From contig CAUJFT010000293.1 of assembly GCA_963169475.1 (NCBI GenBank), positions 1 through 5,222 on the forward strand: DNA of 5,222 nucleotides. The letters run 5' to 3'. Each line of letters begins with the position of its first letter. Position 1 is the stretch's first letter. The notes below the pieces were generated by a model. The model did no database searches, was not told the origin of the DNA, and was given only the letters and a program-made list of their open reading frames with translations. Positions 1-5,222 of this stretch are shown piece by piece. Source of the stretch: Bacteroidota bacterium. GTDB lineage: Bacteria > Bacteroidota > Bacteroidia > J057. Made by a program: the position numbers and the translations under genes.

Positions 1-1961
1 CCGGTGGAGGCAGCCCTGTACTTAGGGGGTTTGAAGCTAATAAAGTCCTGATTATGGTGGACGGGATTCGGCTAAATAATTTTATTTTTAGGGGCGGACA
101 CCTACAAAATATCTTAAGAATGGATAATTTTGCCATGGAAAAAATAACCGTTGCCTTAGGTCCTCAGTCCCTGAATTATGGGAGTGATGCCTTGGGAGGG
201 GTAATGGTTTTTGATACCGAAAAACCCAAGTTTTTAGCAGAAGAATCACCCAAAAATTTGGAGGTTAACGGGAATGGATTATTCCGGTATGGTACTGCGG
301 CTTCGGAGATAACACAGAATTACAACCTGCGTTTTAGGGGCAAAAATTGGGGCGCAATTACGAGTTTTTCTATGTCAATCTTAGGAGATTTAAGACAAGG
401 GCGTGCAAAAAATCCCTTCAATAAGGAGTACCCTAACTATTTTGATAGGAACTATTATGTAAAAAATATTGACGGGAAAGATTCTGTTTTTACGAATGTT
501 CGTCCAGAGAAACAAGTTACGTCTGGATATACACAATATAATGTTATGCAAAAATTTTCTTTCCGAACCAAAGATTTGTTACACGAGGTGGGAGTATTAG
601 GTACTACGACCTCTAATGTCCCCAGATATGACCGTTTAACGGAATTTAGTAACGGATTGCCTAAATTTGCGGAGTGGTATTATGGTCCCGAAAAATGGGC
701 AATGCTCAACTATGGACTTACTTTTGAGAAGCCTACTGTGTTGTATGACCACTTTACGGTTCGTTTAGCAGGACAGTATTTTGAAGAAAGCCGCATTTCA
801 CGGAGGCTTAATAGTACAAATCGCAGACACCAAATCGAGAAAGTTAAGGCGATTTCTTTTAATGGCAATGCGTTTAAGTCTTTGGGAAAACACACCTTAG
901 AATACGGTTGGGAAGGGATTTGGAATGGATTACACTCAACGGCATTTATGGAGAAGACCACAAGCAGTACGCAATCTCCTACAGAGACCCGTTATCCTGA
1001 TGGGAATAATACCCTTAAATCGGTTTCTGTATTTCTTACAGATAATTATTGGATTACTTCCAATTTCCTACTTTCTGGTGGAGTGCGGTATCAGTATAAT
1101 GACATGAAGTCAGTATTTTTAGACACTACTTTTTTCCCTTTTCCATTCAAGGAAGCTATACAAAAAAATGCAGCTTGGAGTGGTAAATTGGCTACGACTT
1201 ATAAGAATAAATACTTTAATGTCATGGTATCGGGTTCTACGGCTTACCGGATTCCGAATATAGACGATATGAGCAAGGTGTTTGAATCTGCCGGCGGAAA
1301 TTTGATAATTCCTAATCCTAACCTAAAACCCGAATATGCCAAAACAGCCGAGATTCAGATTTTTAATCAGAATACTCAAAGGTTTCAGTTTAGTGTGGGT
1401 AGCTTTTTTACAAGGCTTGATAATGCCATTCAGTTAGGAAATACCACTTTTAACGGAGCCGATTCCGTGCTTTATGATGGCACAATGAGTGCAGTTTTTT
1501 CTAATCAGAACAGAGCCAAAGCGAACATTACTGGAGCTTATGCGGGACTTTCTGTGAACTTTGGGCATGGCTTTAATGCTTATGGAAACTTTACCTACAC
1601 TAAGGGCATGATTGTAACAGAAACCCCTGCTACTCCCTTAGACCACATTCCGCCATTTTTTGGAAATATAGGAATTGGTTATTATCGTAATAAATGGAAA
1701 GCTCAATGTTATGGGTTATTTAATGGAACGAAAAGCCTGAAAAATTATAGTAATTCGGGAGAAGATAATCTTAACTATGCCACCCCGAATGGTATGCCCG
1801 GATGGTTTACCTTGAACTTAAAAGCAAGCTGGGAGGCACACCAACATGTTACACTAATGGGCGGAATTGAAAATGTTTTAGATACAAATTATAGGGTTTT
1901 TGCCTCTGGTGTGAGTAGTAGTGGACGGAATGTCTTCTTCGCAATTAGGGGTAATTTCTAA
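1..1961 (+). CDS. TonB-dependent outer-membrane receptor (N-terminus outside window)
   Basis: Outer-membrane receptor that would import a ligand with energy from TonB-ExbBD. The reading frame is open from base 3, before the first ATG at 54, and reads GGGSPVLRGFEANKVLIMVDG, a TonB plug-domain core. The gene therefore begins left of the window; signal peptide and TonB box are not visible. About 652 residues are present. The plug continues through RGGHLQN and GPQSLNYGSDALGGV (about bases 90-210). The rest is an aromatic-rich beta-barrel ending in ENVLDTNYRVFASG and a terminal GNF, the C-terminal Phe expected for BamA-dependent insertion. In the barrel, YRIP (1245-1256) and NPNL (1314-1325) resemble the FRAP/NPNL pair of haem and haemoglobin receptors. 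No histidine lies between them, and this spacing is common in Bacteroidota receptors, so the substrate is unassigned. No SusD-like partner follows. Family assignment is firm; ligand unknown. Confidence 0.95.
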   Translation, partial: GGGSPVLRGFEANKVLIMVDGIRLNNFIFRGGHLQNILRMDNFAMEKITVALGPQSLNYGSDALGGVMVFDTEKPKFLAEESPKNLEVNGNGLFRYGTAASEITQNYNLRFRGKNWGAITSFSMSILGDLRQGRAKNPFNKEYPNYFDRNYYVKNIDGKDSVFTNVRPEKQVTSGYTQYNVMQKFSFRTKDLLHEVGVLGTTTSNVPRYDRLTEFSNGLPKFAEWYYGPEKWAMLNYGLTFEKPTVLYDHFTVRLAGQYFEESRISRRLNSTNRRHQIEKVKAISFNGNAFKSLGKHTLEYGWEGIWNGLHSTAFMEKTTSSTQSPTETRYPDGNNTLKSVSVFLTDNYWITSNFLLSGGVRYQYNDMKSVFLDTTFFPFPFKEAIQKNAAWSGKLATTYKNKYFNVMVSGSTAYRIPNIDDMSKVFESAGGNLIIPNPNLKPEYAKTAEIQIFNQNTQRFQFSVGSFFTRLDNAIQLGNTTFNGADSVLYDGTMSAVFSNQNRAKANITGAYAGLSVNFGHGFNAYGNFTYTKGMIVTETPATPLDHIPPFFGNIGIGYYRNKWKAQCYGLFNGTKSLKNYSNSGEDNLNYATPNGMPGWFTLNLKASWEAHQHVTLMGGIENVLDTNYRVFASGVSSSGRNVFFAIRGNF

Positions 1962-1994
1962 GACGTAAGTTTGAGGTAGAAGGGGAGTATCTAC

Positions 1995-2023
1995 CAAGCT
2001 GACCTACGCTTGATATTTTTTTT
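1995..2023 (+). terminator. Candidate weak terminator after the TonB receptor
   Basis: CAAGC (1995-1999) and GCTTG (2008-2012) form a 5-bp stem around an 8-base loop, followed by ATA and a run of eight T (2016-2023), starting 34 bases after the receptor stop codon. Just upstream, GGTAGA (1975-1980) and TCTACC (1990-1995) form a 6-bp hairpin that would compete for base 1995. The stem is short, so this may only assist the stronger hairpin at 2030. Confidence 0.4.
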
Positions 2024-2029
2024 GAATAC

Positions 2030-2060
2030 GAGGCTGTCCAAAAAGGTTCAGCCTCTTTTT
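2030..2060 (+). terminator. Rho-independent terminator of the TonB receptor gene
   Basis: GAGGCTG (2030-2036) pairs perfectly with CAGCCTC (2049-2055). A further CC/GG pairing is possible inside the 12-base loop, and five T follow immediately (2056-2060). The T run lies only on the plus-strand side, so it serves transcripts arriving from the receptor. The left arm, GAGGCTGTCCAAAAAG, also resembles ends seen on some insertion sequences; that alternative is weak without a matching second end. Confidence 0.65.
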
Positions 2061-2115
2061 ATTGATAAATTGTAAAATATTGATAGGGTGAGGTGTTTTT
2101 TTTTGAAATAAATGA

Positions 2116-2391
2116 GTAAAAATCCTAAATATTTTATTAGCATTGATAGCAAAAATTATCGGAAATAGAGAGGAAAACGGGGGCGGGCTACCGATTGGAA
2201 ACTTGACAAGTCGGTTTTTTGCGAATGTCTATTTGCACCCTATTGACGTATATGTGAAAGAATACCTACATATCTCTGGTCGGTATGTCCGATACATGCC
2301 ATACAGATTACTTTTGAACATTGGTATGTTTAGAGATGTAGCAAAACGAAGTATTTGTTCCGTTATTTCTCCTGCATCATTGGTTTATTAA
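2116..2391 (+). pseudogene. Reverse transcriptase fragment, DGR-like family, catalytic Asp pair lost
   Basis: The frame is open from after a TGA at 2113-2115 to a TAA at 2389-2391, with no ATG before the conserved block; TTG at 2143 is the first possible start. Residues encoded at 2116-2298 match one segment of an RNA-directed DNA polymerase. An amphipathic stretch ILLALIAKIIG leads into GGGLPIGNLTSRFFANVYL, then the spacer HPIDVYVKEYLHISG, then RYVRYM, which should run into the active-site Asp-Asp (family form RYMDDFLLL). Instead it reads RYM-PYR-LLL, and the following roughly 27 residues have no recognisable RT character. The N-terminal palm and fingers, including the first catalytic Asp, and the thumb are absent; intact family members are several hundred residues. 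The IGNLTS form, in place of QGxxxSP, is typical of diversity-generating retroelement RTs and some related classes. Here the usual SQ is SR. The fragment cannot be an active polymerase. RT origin is confident; the DGR subclass is inference. Confidence 0.75.
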
Positions 2392-2403
2392 ATAGCTCAA
2401 TAG

Positions 2404-2442
2404 AAAAAGGGGTAGTAACACCTTGTGAAACTCCCTTTTTTT
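2404..2442. terminator. Candidate bidirectional terminator between the RT relic and ffh
   Basis: AAAAAGGGG (2404-2412) pairs with TCCCTTTTT (2432-2440), with one G-T wobble. A small CAC/GTG pairing is possible in the loop, and T residues continue to 2442. It lies 46 bases beyond the ffh stop codon. Read on the minus strand, the hairpin ends in five T that are shared with the stem, so it could stop ffh transcripts. The stem is largely A-T and the loop is about 19 bases, so confidence is moderate. Confidence 0.4.
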
Positions 2443-2488
2443 ATCTTCGTTAGGGTTTCTATGAGGCTATCGTGGGGAGATTTTAGAT

Positions 2489-3832
2489 TTATCTTCTTCC
2501 AAAGGGATTCATTTTCATTTTACCTGCACCTTTTGCACCTTGCTGGGAGTCATTCATTTGCTTCATTACTTTTTTCATGGATTCAAACTGTTTTAAGAGG
2601 TCATTGACTTCTTGCAAGCTTCTCCCGCTTCCGGTAGCGATTCTCTTCCTGCGTGAGCCGTTGAGGATTTCTGGCTTTTCGCGTTCCTTAAAAGTCATAG
2701 AGCGAATAATTGCTTCGATGTGTTTGAAAGCATCATCTCCAATCTCTAAATCCTTAACGGCATTACCCATACCTGGTATCATAGAAAGTACATCTTTAAT
2801 GTTCCCCAATTTTTTTATATGCCCTAATTGAGAGAGGAAGTCATTAAAGTCGAACTCATTTTTTCTAATTTTTTTATGGATTCGCTGTGCTTCTTCTTCG
2901 TCATATATCATCTGGGCTCTCTCTACAAGCGAAATTACGTCTCCCATTCCTAGTATTCTGGAAGCCATCCTTTCGGGGTGAAAGAGGTCAAGTGCTTCCA
3001 TTTTTTCTCCGGTGGAGATGAACTTTATGGGCTTTTCTACGACAGAGCTAATAGAGATAGCGGCACCTCCTCTTGTATCTCCGTCTAATTTAGTAAGTAC
3101 AACTCCATCAAAGTCCAAGCGTTCGTTAAAAGCCTTTGCTGTATTGACGGCATCTTGCCCTGTCATAGAATCTACCACGAAGAGGATTTCGTGAGGACTA
3201 ACGGAGGCCTTAACGTTGGTAATCTCTGTCATCATCTGCTCATCGATGGCGAGGCGGCCTGCGGTGTCAATGATAAGTACGTCCTTATTGGCTTTTTTGG
3301 CGGCAGTAACGGCATTATTTGCGATTTTTACTGCGTCTTTATGGTCTATTTCCTTGTAGAGTTCTACGCCTACTTGGTCGGCGAGTACTTGGAGCTGGTC
3401 AATCGCTGCGGGACGATACACGTCGCAAGCTGCAAGCAAGACGTTTTTCCCTTGGGATTTTAGGAGTCGGGCTAATTTTCCGGTAAAGGTGGTCTTTCCA
3501 GAGCCTTGTAAGCCTGCAATGAGAATGATGGTGATGCCGGTTTTTGCAAAACGGATTCCTTCATGTTTAGACCCCATGAGCTTGGTTAGCTCATCATGTA
3601 CAATCTTTACAAGCAATTGACCGGGTTTTACGTTAATAAGGATTTTTTGTCCTAAAGCCTCATCTTTTACTTTAGCCGTAAAATCTTTAGCCACTTTATA
3701 GTTTACGTCCGCGTCCAAAAGTGCTTTGCGGATTTCCTTCATGGTTTCCGCTACGTTAATTTCACTGATTTGTCCTTCTCCTTTGAGTGAGCGGAGGGCG
3801 TTTTCTATTTTACCGGATAAATTTTCAAACAT
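2489..3832 (-). CDS. ffh: Signal recognition particle GTPase Ffh (SRP54)
   Basis: Ffh is the protein subunit of the signal recognition particle. It binds hydrophobic signal sequences of nascent chains with SRP RNA and docks at FtsY through a paired GTPase, delivering inner-membrane and secreted proteins to SecYEG. The product is 447 residues, full family length. The N domain (about 1-95) begins MFENLSGKIE. The G domain carries the P-loop GLQGSGKTT (107-115), DVYRPAA (137-143), DTAGR (189-193), TKLDGDTRGG (247-256) and STGEK (273-277). The methionine-rich M domain (from about 300) holds the fingerloop segment LSMIPGM (349-355) and the RNA-binding SRRKRIATGSG (393-403), followed by the C-terminal MKKVMKQM helix. 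All expected GTPase motifs are present. The ATG at 3832 gives the canonical N-terminus. The gene is separated by 111 bases from the gamma-CA gene upstream on the same strand and has its own candidate promoter. Nothing is missing or unusual. Confidence 0.98.
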   Translation of the reverse strand: MFENLSGKIENALRSLKGEGQISEINVAETMKEIRKALLDADVNYKVAKDFTAKVKDEALGQKILINVKPGQLLVKIVHDELTKLMGSKHEGIRFAKTGITIILIAGLQGSGKTTFTGKLARLLKSQGKNVLLAACDVYRPAAIDQLQVLADQVGVELYKEIDHKDAVKIANNAVTAAKKANKDVLIIDTAGRLAIDEQMMTEITNVKASVSPHEILFVVDSMTGQDAVNTAKAFNERLDFDGVVLTKLDGDTRGGAAISISSVVEKPIKFISTGEKMEALDLFHPERMASRILGMGDVISLVERAQMIYDEEEAQRIHKKIRKNEFDFNDFLSQLGHIKKLGNIKDVLSMIPGMGNAVKDLEIGDDAFKHIEAIIRSMTFKEREKPEILNGSRRKRIATGSGRSLQEVNDLLKQFESMKKVMKQMNDSQQGAKGAGKMKMNPFGRR

Positions 3833-3879
3833 ACTTCGCGGTGTATTTGATGTCTAATTGTTTTTTATGAATTTGGCGA

Positions 3880-3887
3880 CAAAAGTA
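3880..3887 (-). promoter_or_regulatory. Candidate Bacteroidota -7 box for ffh
   Basis: On the minus strand this reads TACTTTTG, matching the TAnnTTTG -7 consensus used by the Bacteroidota primary sigma factor. It lies 47 bases before the ffh start codon, giving a predicted leader of about 40 bases. About 20 bases further upstream only a T-rich CTTTTAT is visible rather than a clean TTG -33 element. It would let ffh be transcribed independently of the rnhA-side genes. Confidence 0.45.
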
Positions 3888-3943
3888 CAGAAAAATATAG
3901 AAATAAAAGCCTGTCATGCTAAAATTTCTTTTGGAAATGGTTT

Positions 3944-4477
3944 TTATTTCTCATTTCTATGGATTATTTCCCCTTTTGAGTGCAGTTTGGCATTTTCTAC
4001 ATAGTGAGTAGCACTGCTTTTTAAGTGCAGTATTTGAGCGGGTGTCAGGGCTTTAATTTTACGGGCGGGGATTCCTGCATATAGCCAGCCGCTTTCTAAT
4101 TCACTCCTTTCGGTTATGAGCGCGCCTGCGCCGATTACTGTATGAGAGGGGATCACGACTTCATCTAAAATAATCGCCCCCATTCCTACTAATACTTCGT
4201 CCCCAATACGGCAACCATGAATAAGGGCATGATGCCCGATGGTAACATCGTTCCCGATGATTACAGGGGTTCGGAGTGAGGAGCAGTGTAGGATAGCTCC
4301 GTCCTGAATATTGGTTCTTTCTCCAATAATGATTTCGTCCACATCTCCCCGAAGTACTACATTGTACCAAATGCTGCTTTCATTCCCTATTTTTACTCTT
4401 CCAATCACAGAGGCATTCTCTGCGATAAAAACGTTTTCCCCAATTTCGGGGCTATGATTCATAAAGGTTTTTAGCAT
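3944..4477 (-). CDS. Gamma-carbonic anhydrase-like left-handed beta-helix protein (YrdA/PaaY family)
   Basis: Trimeric left-handed beta-helix protein of the gamma-class carbonic anhydrase superfamily, cytoplasmic, with a metal site between subunits. The product is 177 residues. Hexapeptide-type repeats run from PEIGENVFIAENASVIG (10-26) to about residue 122, then SGWLYAGIPARKIKAL and a C-terminal helix. The three metal-binding histidines are all present: His64 in ILHC, His82 in IGHH and His87 in LIHGC. The conserved RGD (43-45) and QDG (58-60) are also present. Start choice: the frame stays open to an ATG at 4642, but that extension overlaps the 3' end of rnhA in another frame and does not look like family sequence. 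ATG 4477 gives the usual N-terminus (short strand, then PxIG); ATG 4462 is possible but would trim it. It lies 40 bases after the rnhA stop and is probably co-transcribed. Whether it hydrates CO2 or acts on acyl-CoA-type substrates like PaaY cannot be read from sequence. Confidence 0.92.
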   Translation of the reverse strand: MLKTFMNHSPEIGENVFIAENASVIGRVKIGNESSIWYNVVLRGDVDEIIIGERTNIQDGAILHCSSLRTPVIIGNDVTIGHHALIHGCRIGDEVLVGMGAIILDEVVIPSHTVIGAGALITERSELESGWLYAGIPARKIKALTPAQILHLKSSATHYVENAKLHSKGEIIHRNEK

Positions 4478-4517
4478 TTTTGAAACGGATAATTTGTAAT
4501 TGAATGAACGTTCGTTT

Positions 4518-4997
4518 TCATGGAAGAGAAAGATTACTTTCGGTCTCTTGGTTTTCATACCCCTCGTCTTTGAGTAAATAAGGCGTTCGTGCTGCCGAAG
4601 TGGCAAGGGCATCGCATCTTTCGTTTTCCGGAATCCCGGCATGCCCCTTTACCCAATGAAAAGTAATATTATATTTTTTCCAGAGCGGATAAAAACGTAT
4701 CCATAGGTCAGGGTTTTTAATTTTGGTAAATCCCTTTTTTGCCCACCCCAATAGCCATTTTTCATTGATTGCTTTGGCTACATATTGGGAGTCGGTATAT
4801 ATCTCTATGGGAATGTCTGCTCTTTTGAGGGATTCGAGGGCTACGATGACGGCGAGAAGCTCCATTCGATTGTTGGTAGTAAGTCGGTAGCCTTGGGCAA
4901 GTTCTTTTCTATGTGTCCCAAATAGCATGACCACCCCGTAGCCTCCTGGTCCCGGGTTTCCGAGTGCTGCACCATCTGTATAAATAATTATCTGCAT
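4518..4997 (-). CDS. rnhA: Ribonuclease HI
   Basis: Endonuclease that cuts the RNA strand of RNA:DNA hybrids using two metal ions, acting in R-loop removal and primer processing. The product is 159 residues, close to E. coli RNase HI (155). It opens with IIIYTDGAALGNPGPGGYG. The carboxylate active site is complete: Asp8 (YTDG), Glu46 (NNRMEL), Asp69 (YTDSQYV) and Asp129 (ERCDALA), with the flexible-loop His119 in WVKGHAG. The basic handle region typical of E. coli is present around WAKKGF (85-90). The last 20 or so residues (from about 138) form a polar, non-conserved tail. ATG 4997 gives the family start directly before the first beta strand. It is the first gene of a short minus-strand run with the gamma-CA gene and is divergent from the CoA-transferase gene. 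Confidence 0.97.
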   Translation of the reverse strand: MQIIIYTDGAALGNPGPGGYGVVMLFGTHRKELAQGYRLTTNNRMELLAVIVALESLKRADIPIEIYTDSQYVAKAINEKWLLGWAKKGFTKIKNPDLWIRFYPLWKKYNITFHWVKGHAGIPENERCDALATSAARTPYLLKDEGYENQETESNLSLP

Positions 4998-5015
4998 AAA
5001 GATTTTAATAATCTA

Positions 5016-5034
5016 TATATTTGTATTAACTTTG
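5016..5034 (+). promoter_or_regulatory. Tandem candidate -7 boxes upstream of the CoA-transferase gene
   Basis: TATATTTG (5016-5023) and TAACTTTG (5027-5034) both match the Bacteroidota TAnnTTTG consensus, 11 bases apart. The second would start transcription near 5041 and leave an AT-rich leader of about 70 bases before the ATG at 5113. No clear TTG -33 element is seen 19-21 bases upstream of either, and the background is AT-rich, so chance matches are possible. I did not find an equally good box on the minus strand for rnhA. Confidence 0.4.
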
Positions 5035-5112
5035 AAGCGAAAAACGAGAGTAAATATATAAATAATTTTCTTTTTTATTACTAAAAAATATTTCTCATTA
5101 ATCAAAAGCATT

Positions 5113-5222
5113 ATGAATAAGGTAGTTATAAATGCAGAGAAAGCTATAGAAGGGATTGAAGATGGAATGGTACTCATGCTTGGTGGGTTTGGGTTATGCG
5201 GGATTCCGGAGAATACTATCGC
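5113..5222 (+). CDS. scoA: 3-oxoacid CoA-transferase subunit A (C-terminus outside window)
   Basis: Only the first 36 codons are present. They read MNKVVINAEKAIEGIEDG and then LGGFGLCGIPENTI. The glycine-rich GGFGLCGIPEN motif (residues 24-34) marks the alpha subunit of family I CoA-transferases of the succinyl-CoA:3-ketoacid or acetate:acetoacetate type (ScoA/AtoD). With a beta subunit, normally encoded directly downstream, the enzyme moves CoA between succinyl-CoA or acetyl-CoA and acetoacetate for ketone-body or short-chain acid use. The catalytic glutamate lies in the beta subunit and cannot be checked. ATG 5113 is the only plausible start in the frame here. It is preceded by A/T-rich sequence without a Shine-Dalgarno, as is usual in Bacteroidota. 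The donor (succinyl- or acetyl-CoA) cannot be told from this fragment. Confidence 0.87.
   Translation, partial: MNKVVINAEKAIEGIEDGMVLMLGGFGLCGIPENTI

Larger units (their letters stand above)
1962..2488. other. Convergent intergenic zone with terminators and an RT relic
   Basis: This 527-base stretch separates the end of the TonB receptor (plus strand) from the end of ffh (minus strand). It holds two terminator-like hairpins on the receptor side, a T9 tract at 2096-2104, a reverse-transcriptase fragment from about 2116, and an AT-rich hairpin at 2404-2442 on the ffh side. The sequence ATTGATA occurs three times (2061, 2079, 2142), probably by chance in AT-rich DNA. No intact gene was found here on either strand. 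The zone looks like a site where foreign DNA was inserted and then decayed without harming its neighbours. Confidence 0.75.

Noticed and set aside
710..961. Minus-strand open frame inside the TonB receptor gene
   Set aside because: It is the antisense shadow of well-supported beta-barrel coding sequence and resembles no known family.
2112..2168. Short ATG frame of 18 codons ahead of the RT relic
   Set aside because: Too short, no ribosome-binding or conservation evidence, and it overlaps the recognisable RT frame; expected by chance.
2030..2471. GAGGCTGTC (2030) and GAGGCTATC (2463) as direct repeats flanking a mobile element around the RT relic
   Set aside because: The match is about nine bases with one mismatch, the second copy lacks the hairpin partner, and it sits close to the ffh end; too weak for a target duplication or element border.
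1962..2488. A template or variable repeat pair for a diversity-generating retroelement
   Set aside because: No long near-repeat with adenine-specific differences was seen by eye here or in the receptor gene; the receptor is not a lectin-fold target gene.
3155..3463. Plus-strand open frame of 102 codons inside ffh
   Set aside because: It is antisense to the highly conserved GTPase domain of ffh and its translation has no recognisable motif.
3924..3938. ATTTC/GAAAT hairpin after the gamma-CA gene as a terminator
   Set aside because: Only five A-T-rich pairs and no good T run on the minus strand; not distinguishable from AT-rich background.
4506..4513. Palindrome GAACGTTC between rnhA and the gamma-CA gene as an operator
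   Set aside because: Eight bases with no repeat elsewhere in the window and no known matching regulator; chance is likely.
4478..4642. N-terminal extension of the gamma-CA frame overlapping rnhA
   Set aside because: It overlaps the well-supported 3' end of rnhA in another frame and has no family-like sequence; the family N-terminus starts at 4477.

Overview
The window looks like an ordinary chromosomal stretch from a member of the Bacteroidota. The evidence is an AT-rich composition, a SusC/CirA-type outer-membrane TonB receptor with a terminal phenylalanine, gene starts without clear Shine-Dalgarno sequences, and TAnnTTTG-like -7 boxes typical of that phylum. I cannot name the genus from sequence alone.

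Layout: (1) 1-1961, plus strand: most of a TonB-dependent outer-membrane receptor whose N-terminus lies off the left edge. (2) 1962-2488: a 527-base non-coding zone between convergent genes. It holds two candidate terminators for the receptor, a decayed fragment of a reverse transcriptase (about 2116-2298 recognisable, frame open to 2391) and a possible terminator for ffh arriving from the right. (3) 2489-3832, minus strand: a complete ffh (signal recognition particle GTPase) with its own candidate promoter. (4) 3944-4477 and 4518-4997, minus strand: a gamma-class carbonic anhydrase-like left-handed beta-helix protein and rnhA (ribonuclease HI), 40 bases apart and probably co-transcribed from the rnhA side. 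(5) 4998-5112: a divergent intergenic region with two tandem candidate -7 boxes on the plus strand. (6) 5113-5222, plus strand: the first 36 codons of the alpha subunit of a 3-oxoacid CoA-transferase, cut by the right edge.

The genes do not form one pathway. ffh, rnhA and the gamma-CA homologue are housekeeping or near-housekeeping functions (membrane protein targeting, RNA:DNA hybrid removal, putative metal-dependent hydration or acyl-CoA-related chemistry). The receptor imports an unidentified ligand. The CoA-transferase would activate acetoacetate or similar acids.

I do not see an intact novel system. The one accessory signal is the reverse-transcriptase relic. Its surviving block carries the LPIGNLTS-type motif characteristic of diversity-generating-retroelement-like reverse transcriptases, but the catalytic Asp-Asp pair that should follow is missing, so it is most likely a dead remnant.
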